Below are positions 38,001 to 48,608 of a stretch of 64,000 nucleotides of DNA, piece by piece. Source of the stretch: Persicaria tinctoria (taxonomy: Eukaryota; Streptophyta; Magnoliopsida; Caryophyllales; Polygonaceae). A model generated the notes under the pieces. That model was not told the DNA's origin and did no database searches. It saw only the letters and a program-made list of their open reading frames with translations. The stretch covers positions 68,164,038 through 68,228,037 of the forward strand of contig JBANSL010000007.1 of assembly GCA_037127255.1 (NCBI GenBank), written 5' to 3'. How positions within the stretch are numbered: the first letter of the stretch is position 1; each line of letters begins with the position of its first letter. Position numbers and translations under genes: made by a program.

Positions 38001-40374
38001 GATAAAAACAGAAGGAAATTTTCATTTAGGTGGTTTTAGTGCATTACTTAAAGGTAATCTTTACAGAATGATAGTGAGGCCAGCTTTGTTGTACGGGGCA
38101 GTGTTGGGCAATCACAAGGGTGCATGTTGGAAATATGATAGTGTTACTTTTCTTGTAAGTTGTGTTAGGCGGACTAAAAGCATCCCTAGTCTACTTTTAG
38201 ATATAATTATTATGTTTTCTAGATATTAGATGCAATTACTCCTTGTGCTTTCGGATGTAACCCTTAGACTTCCTTACTCTCTTGTATTTATTCTAGGTTT
38301 CTCCCTTTATAATGCACTTAGAGATATTCTCTCTCAGAATCGCTAATAGTGCAGGAAGAAAGACTCATGGTAGCAAAGATGGGAATGGTTCGCTGGATGT
38401 GTTGGCACATGAAATGAGACAGAACCAAGAATGAGGTTATTCGTGGAAAGGTAGGAGTGATTAATATTAAGGAGAAGATGAGTGAGTCGAGGCTTCGGTG
38501 GTTTGGTCATGTGCGAATAAGAGATCCAAACGCGGAAGTGCGTAGGTGCGATTACCTCGCTATCTAGAGGGTGAGGCGTGCGAGAGGGAGGTCGAAGAAG
38601 ATTTGGAGGGAGGTCAAATAGGACCTTGTCGTCTTAGACATCACCGAAGAGTTAGCATGAGATAGGAACGAGTGGAGGAGTGCTATCGATGTTGGAGAGG
38701 GCTAGTAATGGGTGACCTGAGGCGTATCCTTCGTCCTTTAGCGTTCCTTCAGTTTCTCCTAGCCTTCTTTACCCTTGCTCCCGCTTTTTTTTTTTTTTGC
38801 AATATTCAGGGTTTTTTCGTGATATTGTGTTTACCTTTCTCCATTTGGTTATTTAATGCTTATGTCTACCTTATTTATTTTTATAACATTCTTTTCAATA
38901 TCATGATTGTATTTTTTTTACCTTTCTCCGTTTGGTTTTCGTGTTATTGTAATTATTTTTAGGGAAAACTAATTAAAATACCCTCACCTTTGAGGGTATG
39001 GTAAAAATATATCCTCAACTTTCAAATGTAATAAAAATATCCTGACCTTTGAGGGTGGTGGTAATATATTACCCTGTGTTTTCTCACGGGTCAAAAATGC
39101 TAAGAAGACACCCTACGCGGATTTTTTACAAGGGTTTTCTTTAACAGTGTCCTTAGGAAAAAATAAAGAGTTGGACCGGGTTCATACCCAACGCCTTTTC
39201 CTCCCTCATATCTTTTTCCGCGGACCGTGTTCGCCTCTTGAATTGTCTTCCAGGTCTTCTAGGTAGCTCATAGTTCCTCTTCAATGTCAGTCTTCCTCCC
39301 TCGTGGTCGACTATCTTGAGTTGTCTCTCTCACATCTTCTTCCCCTTTGATTCGTTCACAGATTTGGGTGGGTTAGGTTTTTTTCCCTTCTTCGTTGTTG
39401 TTGTTGGTTTAGTTTTGTTGTCGGTTTGGTGTTAGGAATAGTCGTGTTGTGTTAATTTCAGGCAACTTTGACCAGATTAGTTGCTTGGTTGAATCAATTT
39501 CGTTTTTCTGGTTTAATTTTTTATCGTTTTATTTTTTTCCTAAGGAAACCGATCAAGAAAACCCAATTTTAGTGCTAATTTGTAAAAAAAGGCTTCACGT
39601 ATGTTATCTTGTCAAAAAAGTAATTCATGTAGGTTGTCTTGTTAGTATTTTTGATATGTGAGAAAACACAGGGTAATATATTACCACCTCCCTCAAAGGT
39701 CGGGATATTTTTATTACATTTGAAAGTTGAGGATATATTTTTACCATACCAACAAAGGTGGGGGTATTTTAATTAGTTTTCCCTTATTTTTATAACATTC
39801 GCGGGGGGGGGGGGGGTGGTGGATTCTTTTTTAAGTATGAAAATAATTTAAAGAATCTTTTTAAGTGTAAATATCATGATTGTGCTTATTGATGCTATTA
39901 CATGTCATTCAAGTGTAGTAAATTATGAACTTCATGTAATCTAAATCAAAAGATTGAAACCTCAAAACCATTTACAAATTAATCAGTCAAAATTGCTGCT
40001 TATATGCCAGTTTTCCTAAAACAGGTAATTAATAACCATTGTATAGACAATTCAGTTAACATTAAGGGAAAAAGGGGAATTCGATCCTCAATAATGCATT
40101 CAACGAAATACTAAATGCATGACACTTACTGCAAGATTTCTTCGCAAGTATCGCATCATCTCCTCATAATATTCACCTTCTTTGACTACTTTGCGGGCAA
40201 AACAATTGTTCCATAGGAGTCTTTTTTTGATACAATGGTCAATTATCCTACACAGATCACAATGACACGTTTTTTCTAATCAAGCTGCTGAATTAGGAGA
40301 ACACCTGAAGCAATGCAGGTTACTTCCACAAATTATGAAACTGCAATGCATATTAGCATCCATAACATACCTAT

Positions 40375-40456
<82 letters not shown>

Positions 40457-42330
40457 GAGTATCAAAAACTAGCAGACTCTAAAAATGTGATCCACCCATT
40501 TTGTAAGCCAGTCAAACACCTTCTATCAGGACGCTTGACAAAGAAAGATTTGGGAGGGCTTGTTTAAGTGTTTGGCCCTTTTAAAACTCGCTTAAAGTTT
40601 ATCTTCTTTTATTAGCACGTAAGCCACTGTCTAAAACTATCCAGGACTTAACATTTTTATTAGCAGATTGTTGATTGAGACTGTAATTCACAGGAAGAAA
40701 AAAAAGATATCCCCTCTCTTCAAACCCTTTAGTGTATGTTAGTATTACTCAACGAGGGCTCACAATAAGTGTAATTTTTTCATAAATATTAAGGTTGAAT
40801 TGTGAAGCATTTATGAATGGAAATCTATTCAAGTTCTATAGGAAAATAAAAAAGTCAATGCATTAAAAATAATTTCTAAAACTAGCTCATTATTGAAATA
40901 GTATCAGTGATATACGATTTCAAAAACTAAAACCAATGAGAAGTTTTTAAGTTTTCAATGAAATAGGATTAATATATACTAGCCTTGAAAGTTACAACTC
41001 TTAGCGAATTTTACCAAACACTTTATACAAAACACTAACTCAACCCACTAGAAAGAACAATCGATACATTAACTCATCAACTAAATACTGCCATCAGCTA
41101 TAAGCTTATTAAGCTAACACCTAATTTCCAAATTGTGACATGGAAAAAGCCTTTCCCCAATAAGTCATCAACTAAATAGCTACTATAAACCGCCATCAGC
41201 AAGCTTCTACGAAGCTCCTATCCAGCTTGCTTCTAAAAAAATCGACTTATCTTAGTTATCTAGGCTATGTCAAAGACAATTTTGCCAAAAAATAATCACA
41301 GCGTAAGCTTCTTGAGGAATATGCAGAATAGCCAATCAGCTCATAATTAAGGGCTTGTTTGGTTCAAGATTATGGAAACGAATTTAGTCCGCTTTTGAAT
41401 AATTATGCATCAATCATTAATTTTAATCTTTCCACTCCCCCTATTTAGACATGGGGTTTCAAAATGAGAGAAACAATCTCTCACCCTCTAGAACCACAAA
41501 AGGCAAGCACTTAAACAAGTACCTATTGACGCTTTATTCAAAATATATCATCTTAATTCCGTTTCTATTTCCTTTTTCATAAATTTCAACCAAACGAGCA
41601 CTAAAATTTAACCAAACCACAAATATTTAAAAAAAATTATAAAAGATAGTCACGCCACATATTACATATCAAAATTTCCCAAACAAATATCGATTTATTA
41701 CTTATTAGTGCCTTAGCCCATGCCACATGCCCACACAGTATCACCCCCACCCCAAGCCCCAACAGTGCCAAAACTCTACAATGTCTACTATAGTGATCCA
41801 TAATTTATGTATAAGAAGTTCATGCATATTGGTTCGATGCTTGATGACATTAGGCTCACAGCTCAAAAGCCAATTTCAGGTGCATTCATTTGGTTTGTTC
41901 ATCATCCAACTTCCGCTAGCTTTTTATTCCTTGTCATCATATCTACTTTCCAGTTTCCACTACCAATGTGTTAACCATGAGCATTTACACCCATGCATCA
42001 GATATCATGTGAAAATAGCCAATTCTGCAAAATATACTAGAGCTTACATGGAAAGATTAAAAAAAAAAACAGTAATCTGTGAGCTACATTATGCATAATT
42101 AACGTTAGTTGCTACAGGTGAAACCTAGCCACTAGCATTGACAAGAAAGAAAGCTGACTAAACATATCATTAACAAGCAACAAGATTTTCTTTCCAACAA
42201 ACCTTCGATGCCATTCTTCTTTGGAAGAAAGCACGGACTGAAGCCGTTTTGGCAGATTCTCCCATGGACACTCATCCCTAACTGCCTTCAAAATCAATTG
42301 CTCCTCAATCGTTGCTGGTGTACGCTGCAT
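26071..42330 (-). CDS. FAM91-family membrane-trafficking protein
   Basis: Homologous to FAM91A1, which in animals works with TBC1D23 and the WDR11 complex in capturing endosome-derived vesicles at the trans-Golgi. The plant role is inferred. Ten coding exons on the minus strand: 42203-42330, 40130-40247, 37679-37775, 36912-37018, 35570-35692, 35173-35326, 31464-31524, 30989-31341, 26666-28310, 26071-26317. They join in phase to 3033 nt, 1010 codons plus TAG. The N-terminal FAM91 domain spans about residues 1-300 ([46 protein letters not shown]). A Ser/Asp/Glu-rich linker lies in exon 9, followed by the C-terminal domain. The start [16 protein letters not shown] matches the family's normal beginning. 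The intron after exon 5 uses a GC donor, AAG|GCAAGG. Introns 1, 2, 6, 7 and 8 hold transposon or repeat insertions. Confidence 0.93.
29921..30379 (+). CDS. Ala/Glu-rich protein of retrotransposon A1
   Basis: 152 residues with repeated AAVTAEEEP-like and [13 protein letters not shown] stretches, then a Pro/Ser/Gln-rich C-terminal half. The related frame in A2 has the same layout ([26 protein letters not shown]). It has no known enzymatic domain and may be a gag remnant. The upstream frame is broken, with stops at about 29715 and 29841-29890. Confidence 0.5.
   Translation: MKSAAEKGMKVAAVTAKEEPLKAAAMTAEEEPAVVTLEEAIEVFVEAAEDEIEEVAEEEIKEGAVENKMEVAELTAEFSKTKIPKVPNDPINSPAHSYQAALPSPSPFLQPQTSLHYLQTQSPISSPQNSCPRQDRTSQQICELPYRLCEGH
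30661..30938. mobile_element. Stowaway MITE nested in the 3' LTR of A1
   Basis: CTCCCTACGTCTCGAAATTT at one end and TTTTGGGACGGAGGGAG at the other, with TA duplications at 30659-30660 and 30939-30940. It lies only about 50 bases from the donor of FAM91 exon 8 (30989). Confidence 0.9.
32097..33752 (-). mobile_element. Complete small non-autonomous LTR retrotransposon A2
   Basis: 1656 bp with LTRs of 339 bp at 33414-33752 (5', minus orientation) and 32097-32435 (3'). LTRs begin TGATACGAATCC and end TTTCTACCA. The target duplication AAATA is exact (32092-32096 and 33753-33757). The primer site TGGTATCAGAGC follows the 5' LTR, and a purine tract GGGAGGATGCA precedes the 3' LTR. The interior of 978 bp holds only Ala/Glu-rich frames, so it belongs to the small-LTR, TRIM or LARD-like class. 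It sits in FAM91 intron 7 in the gene's orientation. Confidence 0.92.
32498..32995 (-). CDS. Ala/Glu-rich protein of retrotransposon A2
   Basis: 165 residues: an acidic, alanine-rich N-terminal half with AAVTAEVV and [10 protein letters not shown], then a Ser/Pro/Gln-rich tail ([18 protein letters not shown]). Parallel to the frame in A1. A second frame at 33119-33316 has [18 protein letters not shown] and is probably its N-terminal part, separated by a frame change. Function unknown. Confidence 0.5.
   Translation of the reverse strand: MVIEEEKTTAAEEEMKPAAIDGMKIAAVTAEVVKAAVVSEEEDIEAARVTAEEVEGIVDKEMEAAELTAESAQTKILQMPNNPSNLPDHSFPSGFTSPSTSLQPQTNLHPLRTQSPISSPQTSNPQQGRSPQPICNIPMLSMLETIVHPMKSSLGPGGDAIGAVT
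34242..34690. repeat. 100-bp tandem repeat, third copy split by an insertion
   Basis: Two nearly identical units at about 34242-34341 and 34342-34441 contain TGGCATAATTAACATTG and AACTTTGGGAGGCCAGTGAA. A third begins at about 34445, is interrupted near 34480-34632 and resumes with AACTAAACTTTGGGAGGCCA. It lies in FAM91 intron 6. Confidence 0.85.
34480..34632 (+). mobile_element. Short dispersed repeat (SINE-like) inside the tandem repeat
   Basis: Runs of CAACAACA and CCAACCCC, then TATATCCCGCAGAAAAGCAG, GTACGCACTC and GTTTCCGATAGACCC. A second, diverged copy at about 35405-35520 has TATATCCCGC, GCAGGGTCTCGGGG, GTACGCACCC and GTGTTTCCAAAAGACCC. The shared blocks identify one dispersed family; the class is inferred from size and the absence of termini. 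Confidence 0.55.
35405..35520 (+). mobile_element. Second copy of the SINE-like repeat
   Basis: Shares TATATCCCGC, GGGTCT, GTACGCACYC and GTTTCC-AGACCC blocks with 34480-34632 in the same orientation. It ends about 50 bases before FAM91 exon 5, within intron 5. Confidence 0.55.
38059..38715 (+). mobile_element. RTE-like LINE reverse-transcriptase remnant
   Basis: Plus-strand translation gives pieces of the LINE reverse-transcriptase C-terminal region: VRPALLYGA at about 38080-38106, then [18 protein letters not shown] at 38488-38514 and [10 protein letters not shown] near 38670, with several stops. A block of about 230 bp at 38111-38344 interrupts the frame; it begins near TGTTGGAAATATG and may be an LTR-like insertion. 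It is non-functional and lies in FAM91 intron 2. Confidence 0.75.
38962..39783. mobile_element. MULE-type foldback element 2, with unrelated core
   Basis: Ends GGGAAAACTAATTAAAATAC and its inverted counterpart; arms are about 120 bp, extending to AACACAGGGTAATATATTACC. Perfect 9-bp target duplications TTATTTTTA lie at 38953-38961 and 39784-39792. The roughly 560-bp core between the arms is not repetitive here and may be captured sequence. No transposase. Confidence 0.9.
40378..40453. repeat. (GA)n microsatellite in FAM91 intron 1
   Basis: An uninterrupted GA run of about 75 bp, some 130 bases from the acceptor of exon 2. Arg-Glu frames across it are artefacts. Confidence 0.95.
41351..41601. 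mobile_element. Tourist/PIF-Harbinger-like MITE
   Basis: GGGCTTGTTTGGTTC at one end and AACCAAACGAGCAC at the other are inverted matches, flanked by TAA at 41348-41350 and 41602-41604. It is 251 bp, AT-rich and non-coding, in FAM91 intron 1. Confidence 0.7.
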
Positions 42331-42700
42331 TTTTGTACCGTTGTCTACAACAACAAACAATCTGCAGAATCAAAAATGGCAAGGCGTACAATAATTAAGA
42401 AAGTCCAACTCCAGATTTGAATGACGTTTGGAAATCAAACCATAAACAAGCTAGAGTATGAAATTGAAAGCGAAGGAAACGTAAATTGTGGATCAAATTG
42501 GAGCTTGAAACAGTAAGAATGCAGAGCGAGAGAGATACCAGAAGAAAAAGTAGGCGGAAGATTCGTCGGAGCTACGGCAGTGAAACCGGTACAGATCTGG
42601 TGTCGGGAGATCTGGCGATGACGGATCGAAACATTAGGGTTAGGAATTTCAGAGAATTGGGGAAGGAGAAAGCGAGAGAGGGTTGATTTGGTGTTGTGGA
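42331..42700 (-). other. FAM91 5' UTR with an intron
   Basis: Upstream of the ATG at 42330, a CTGCAG acceptor lies at 42362-42367 and a TCTG|GTATCT donor at 42538/42539, giving a leader intron of 177 bp. The proposed first non-coding exon (42539 to about 42700) is CT-rich on the coding strand. The transcription start is not defined. Confidence 0.5.
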
Positions 42701-42999
42701 AGAAAATAGGGACGAGAGGGTTGAAAATGGGGGTGGGCCCCGCCTTTTTGAATTGTTCCGGTCTCTGCACTTCACGTTTCGCGGGGGAGGAGAAGGCGTT
42801 TTGTGTCGGTTCCTTGAGCCTGGCCGCCTCCGTTTGGCTATAAAATGTAAACGCGCAATGCAGAATAAACGACGTCGTCTCTGGATTTTTTATTTTTTTT
42901 TGGGTTATTTTGGCAAATAACATATTATAAATATCTAATTAGCTAGCACCCAAACAAAATTAATTAATTAAGCTAGCACCCTTCTCAAATTGTCTATTA

Positions 43000-43125
43000 A
43001 GGTCAACGGTCAACCTGTTTGACCGTTGACCGGTCAACGCTGGTCAACTTTGACCGTTGACCGGTCAACGCTGGTCAACGTTGACCGTTGACCGGTCAAC
43101 GCTGAACGTTGACCGTTGACCGGCT
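43000..43125. repeat. Tandem palindromic TTGACCGTTGACCGGTCAAC units
   Basis: About three to four repeats of roughly 31-32 bp containing TTGACCGTTGACCGGTCAAC, each itself partly palindromic. The core TTGACC is the W-box sequence bound by WRKY factors. It lies about 300 bases upstream of the FAM91 leader, so both a transposon-end origin and a regulatory role are possible. Confidence 0.85.
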
Positions 43126-43129
43126 ATTT

Positions 43130-44010
43130 CAGAATTTTATTTTATTTTTTAATTTTTTTTTAATTTTTTTTTAATTTTTTTTTAATTTTTTTTTAATTTT
43201 TTTTTAATTTTTTTTTTTACCAATGATGCCACTTTTTTGATGCCATTTTTTGCCGCTTTGATGCCCTTTTTTATTACATTTTATTTTCGTTTTGATGTCA
43301 CTTTTCTAATAAAATTGATTGATGGCACTTTTTTAATGCCACTTTTTTCAAACCTTGATGACATTTTTTTGTTTACTGTGATGCCACATTGACCATTGAT
43401 GCCTTTTTTTTTACCGTTGACTACTGATGACACTTTTTTCATGTCAATTTTTTGATGATATTTTTACCGTGATGCCATATTTTTTCAAAGTAATGTTTTG
43501 ATGACATTTTTTTCTTTAATGTGATGCAACTTTTTAAAAGTAGTGTTTTGATGACATTTTTTCTAATGTAATTATTTGTTGCCATTTTTTTAATCAAATC
43601 GTTTGATGCCACTTTTTTTTAATTTAATCAATTGTATATCAATTTATTTTCATCGATTCTATTTTTTGTTTAGTGTGATGTCATTTTTCAAACTTTGATG
43701 ACATTTTTTGTTTAGTGTGATGTCACGTTGACTATTGATGCCATCAAGGTTTGAAAAAAATGGCATTAAAAAAGTGTTTTGATGCCATTTTTTTTTTCTG
43801 CTGACTATTGATGACACTTTTTTATGTCAATTTTTGATGATATTTTTTTTACCGTGATGCCATATTTTTTCAAAGTAGTGTTTTGATGAAATTTTCCTAA
43901 AGTAATTATTTGATACCATTTTTTTTGGTGACATTCTTGTACAATTAATGACACAAGGGCATAAAATGCGATTAAACTTCATTGATGACATCTTTTAATG
44001 ATGATTTTTA
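43130..44010. repeat. T-run array followed by GATGCCA / GATGACA motif array
   Basis: First, TTTTTTTTAA-type units at about 43135-43225. Then many copies of GATGCCA or GATGACA, each followed by five to eight T, to about 44000. The motif is directional, with a short inverted patch around 43738-43775 (GATGCCATCAAGGTTTG and AAATGGCATT). It resembles in style the GGTGACA array at 3.8-4.5 kb. No gene. Confidence 0.8.
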
Positions 44011-44435
44011 TTTATTGATGCTATTTGTGATTTGGATTTGGATTTTCAAAGCATGCCATTTTTTCTTGGAAAAAATACGAATTAACAACATTGACAAACT
44101 TTCACCTTACATACCAAACAAACAAAAAAAATGCTACTTTGAAACTCGCAACAAAAAGAACTGATCACTAACAAAAACTAGTTGATGGTAACGAACTTCA
44201 ACCATCACAGTCACCAACACACCATATCCTTAACAAGTACCAGGTACTTTAAACTTTAAAGCTCCTTTTTTTGGGGTCCAATAACAAGTTCTCCTTTTTA
44301 TTGCAAGCATTATGAGTACTGATACAAGAAGAACACAATTTCAGTGACAATTATTAGTTTATTACACATAAATTCATAAAGGATGTACCTTTACTATGCA
44401 ATCAACCCAAAGAGTAGAACCCAGATTGCCTTTGT
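44011..44435. other. Unremarkable AT-rich spacer
   Basis: No coding region, repeat or RNA gene recognised between the motif array and the coding-like fragment that ends at 44439 on the minus strand. Confidence 0.4.
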
Positions 44436-44438
44436 TTA

Positions 44439-46928
44439 ATCTGCAACTTGTTCCTCTTGTATCTCAATTGATGAAGCAATCTCCGGGGGTCCTCCATTCA
44501 TATCAGGTTCTCCTCCTAATTCAGATATCCTGGTGACCTTCTGTAACTCGTCCATCTCGCTGCCATTCGAGCTTGTCGAATCGAGAGTCCTTTCTCCCCT
44601 TGGCAACTTCGGTTTTGGCTGTCGAATGGCCACGACTGATTCTATAACAATAACACCAATACGCAGGAGCCAAAACAACCTTACCTGCACAGATACGTTA
44701 TTCCAACCCTCTCCAGGTAGATGTTTCAATCGTGAAAAGGATAACGATCAAAGTCAAGTCGACCTTAAACACAAAGCTGTAAGAATTCAAATGAAAACAG
44801 CCCCATAACTTATTCAAATCAGACCACCAACAGAAAGAAAAACAACAAATCAGATTCACCATTCCAAGTCTCAAGATAGATTAATATACCATCATACACA
44901 TCTCCAAATCAGCACATCAATACAACCCCAAAAGCTGTAGGGAAGAATGTGATCCAGAGGATGGTCAAATGATAGAATTGGTGTTAGATCCTAAAGTAAG
45001 CAAGATTGGAAATATTGTGATTTATTATTATTGTATATAGAATATAAACAAGTGCTAGAGCTTAAAATTAAAGAAAACAACCCCAAAAGTTCTAATCCCC
45101 TAAAATCAATCTTGTAAGGCAATGAGCTTGTGCGAATTTGGGGCAATAGACATGTTCACTAAAATCAATCTTGTACACACTAACACTGTTGCACAATAAT
45201 GAGGCTTTAGGTTACTTTTGTTAAGACCTCACATTGAATTTCTATATTTCATCAATTCATGCGATTTCACCTAAATCCTCATCTATATATCACTGTTAGT
45301 CTGTCACCAAAATCATGGTCAAGCAAATACAGGAAGAATCGGAAGGTGCAAATCTAGTTACATAAGGCAGCGTCTCATTTACCATATTATCGATAGAGGA
45401 GTTACCTGCTGCCAATAAGCTTTGCAATGGGATGCGCTTGTCAATTTCATTGCTAACCATCCTTGTGGACATTTTGTCGAGCAGTTTGCGTGCGGTTGGA
45501 GTAAGGAGATTCTCTGAGATAGAAGAGACATTCTCTACGTTGAAGGCATTCAAATCAATTTGTACCTCATTTGGAATCATCATCGTCATCGCTCCACAAC
45601 CTCTTAATAGCCAATTTCTTGCCCTCTTCATCGGTTCTAACTTGTTACCCTCTCTCCTTCTTCGGCCTCTTCGAGTCGTCCCCAACAAACTCAAACACCT
45701 GCGCTCTCTTTTTCTGTTTCGAGGAGCCCAGATTGTTGCTGGTGGTGGTGGGAAGAGGAGGAGAAGTGGTGGTGAGGCTGGTGAGGGAGTTGACAGGGCC
45801 GGCTTGAGAATCCCAGGGAACATCTATTCATGTCTGAAACAAAAATACAGCAATATCTGTCTTACGAAATGGTTTCAAGGTAAATGAAAATTCGGATAAT
45901 AGCTGATGATAGTCTTACGAAATCATATTACCAAGAACTTCACTTCCAGCCAGGGATCCTAGTTGCTTGCTTGGTCTTCTTTTTAACACCCGACTTCGCA
46001 ACCAGAAGGCTCCTGTTCACAACGCTCAGCCTTGCAAGCGCTGCCTTCTTCAAGCCTGGCATGTAGTAGTTGTCACCGACCTGGAGTGTACAGAAGCAAA
46101 ATTTTAGGTCTGACTCCAGCATTCATCAAACTAGAAATACATCACATTGAACTGTAACCAAGAAATATGTCATATATCAAACTAGAAATATGTCAAAAAG
46201 TAAAATGGACCAGTGAATATACTTGAATCCATCTCATTCTGAATGCATGAGATCATAGATTATAAAATAGGGAAAACCTGATTTTTACAAAGTTGCTTAA
46301 TTTAACATGTTTGCATATCAATCATATAAAGTCGGGTACTGCAGGCAAATTCACATTACCAAACAGAAAATCACAAGTATTCGTTAACAATCGGAACTTC
46401 ATTCATTCACATGAATCTATAAACAAACAATAAAGCAGCTCTAAAACATGGAAGACAGAAGTAAAATCTATAGGTGCAAGTTCTTCTACCTGGTTGTCAT
46501 CAATTTCAAATCTGGTAAGGAACCACAACCCGGGCATAAGACGAATAAAACACTCATCAGTTTTAATTCCGAAAACTCTCTAGAAGATGAAGAAAACACT
46601 CATCAATTTCAAATCTATAGGTGCAAGTTCTTCTACCTGTTTGTATTGAATTCGGTTTCACTCTCCATTCTGATTCTCCTAATCTTAGACCCCTATATTT
46701 GACAGCATACAACCGAGATTCAACAGTCCAGTCGAGATTCCATTCAGAACAACGAATCCCACCATTATCGACTCAAGGCGAAAAGCCCCAATTTTTCCAC
46801 AAATATTCGCACCTAATAACCCTAGTAGTACCAATCCAACTCGAAATCCCAAATCAAAAAAGAACAACCAAAGCAAATCGATTAAGAGTGAGATTTCATA
46901 CCGGATCTGAAGAACCATTCGGCGACAT
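44439..46928 (-). pseudogene. Unidentified coding fragments, possibly one decayed gene
   Basis: Minus-strand pieces look coding but do not join cleanly. 46902-46928 encodes MSPNGSSDP with a GTATGA donor. 45940-46080 continues in phase ([28 protein letters not shown]) to a TGA, so the two alone would give a 55-residue basic protein. 45571-45825 has KKRAQVFEFVGDDSKRPKKE and LWSDDDDDSK in one frame broken by a TAA. About 45405-45560 has ENVSSISENLLTPTARKLL with a GTAACT donor. 44439 to about 44640 encodes LPRGERTLDSTSSNGSEMDE and ends QEEQVAD then TAA. I do not recognise the family. Basic and acidic low-complexity tracts hint at a nuclear protein. It could be a two-exon small gene plus a neighbouring broken gene. 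Confidence 0.35.
44935..45016 (+). pseudogene. Stray copy of ISA3 exon 5
   Basis: 82 bases nearly identical to ISA3 exon 5 (19714-19807 on the opposite strand), including GGAAGAATGTGATC and GATGGTCAAATGATAGAATT. Only about five substitutions and no indels were seen until the match ends inside the exon at GGAAATAT. Homology starts at the splice acceptor (CTATAG in ISA3, CTGTAG here) and the intron upstream is not copied. It translates to [19 protein letters not shown]. It is inverted relative to ISA3 and about 25 kb away. Confidence 0.9.
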
Positions 46929-46948
46929 GATGTGATTACTGGAGGAAA

Positions 46949-47840
46949 TTGGGGGATTCGATTTCGAGATTTGAAAAATCAGGTTTGAAATCGGGAGGAA
47001 TGGACGAGCTTCAGGGTTGGAAGGTGAGGAGAGGAGCCAAGGGGCAGGGAACGGTTTCGGTGAGGAAGCTCGCCGCTACTGTGGTTGCAAGCTCGGCGGC
47101 CGGCGCTGGTTGGGAGAGACTAATCCCGGTTGGGAAAGACGGAGGAGAAGCGAGGAAGAAGAAAGATGTTATGCGGCTAGAAATAATTAAAGAGGTGTTA
47201 GAACGGCCAATAAAAAATTAAGAGATGCTAATTACCTCATTGAATTAGCAAAAGGTGATATTTCAACAAATTTTCTCTTTTTTTTTGTTTAATAAGGTAA
47301 GGATTTCAAATACGGGAAATATCACATAAATTGAGAGGTTGGAGGAAAATGACCGACGGGCCAACCGTTATTAAACAAACTATACAAAATAAAAAAGAAG
47401 AAACGACTCAAATACAAATGACCGCAACCAAAATAGAACTATGTAATGAAAGTCAAGAAAGATAAAGGAAAAACCGCGAATGTCGAGAACATGAGAGAGC
47501 CAAAAAACTGTTGCAATGTCTCAACGTTGGGGAGACGGAAGCAAGAACTCAACAACGGAAATAAATGTCTCTTTGGGAAGTGTTGATCAACGACGTTCAC
47601 TTCACATAGATGAAAAATCTTCGGAAACCACGAACATTGTCATGATCAACTCGATCAATATAGTGCCCGAGACTACATTTTCATCTTAAACTAAACACAA
47701 CCGCACGAAAGAAATAATATCACTAAAAAATATGGATCAACAAAGATCAGAAGAAACAGGTCAAAAAGGTTAAGAGCGGGTCAAACAATTCAAAATTTTT
47801 AATTATTTATTTATTTTTATTGATTATTTCATTTTTCAAG
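46949..47840. other. Spacer upstream of the unidentified fragments
   Basis: The first 250 bases are GC-rich and probably 5' flank or leader of the gene starting at 46928; the plus-strand open frame there is likely a shadow. The remainder is AT-rich with no recognised gene. Confidence 0.35.
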
Positions 47841-48608
47841 TTTTTCAAATCAATAAACTATTGGTCTGAAAAATTGGAAAATTTCCAATTCCTTAGAACT
47901 AGACTTGTCAATTAGGTCATTCGAGCCGGGTTCGGATCGGGTCATTTTGGGTTTTGGGTAAAACAGGTTTTAGGTATATCCGGGTTAACTCGAACTCGAA
48001 TTTGACCCGGTTTCGAGTCAAATCGGGTCAATTTCGGGTTTGTCAATATTTTTAGGTAAAAATAATTCAAATAATCTGAACTTTAACGGGGTGAGCGGAA
48101 AACACCACCAACTTTCCAATGTTACCAAAATAACCTAGTCTTTGTAAAACTTGTGCAAATGCTACCATCGACCCAAATTTTGTCCAAATGGACCACCGAT
48201 TTTATTTTATTAAGGGTGATGTGGTTGCTGACATGTCACTCTAAATAATTAAATGTGATTATTAAAATAAAATAACAAATATTATTAAAAAAAAAAGAAT
48301 ATACTTCATATGATTACTTGGGAACGAACAAGAGAGAAGGGAAATTACAAAGAACGATCGCAAAGAGGCGAAATAGTTCAATGGAGAAAAGTGAGAGGGA
48401 AATTGGCTAAGTAGGAGGGAGAGGAAAACAAACCAAGTAGGTAAACAAAATGTGTATGTTTATTTGCATTTATTTGATACTAACGTTTCTTTCTTTCTTG
48501 ACATATGATGGAAACTAGGGTTTGGTTATATTGGTCATGAGGTTATGATTGACACTAAAGTAACAATATCATTATGTTTTGATGTTTATTGTCTTATTGA
48601 GGTGAAAA

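Noticed and set aside
38111..38344. Solo LTR inside the RTE-like remnant
   Set aside because: A TGTTGG start is visible but no convincing CA end or 5-bp duplication, so it is mentioned only as an interruption.
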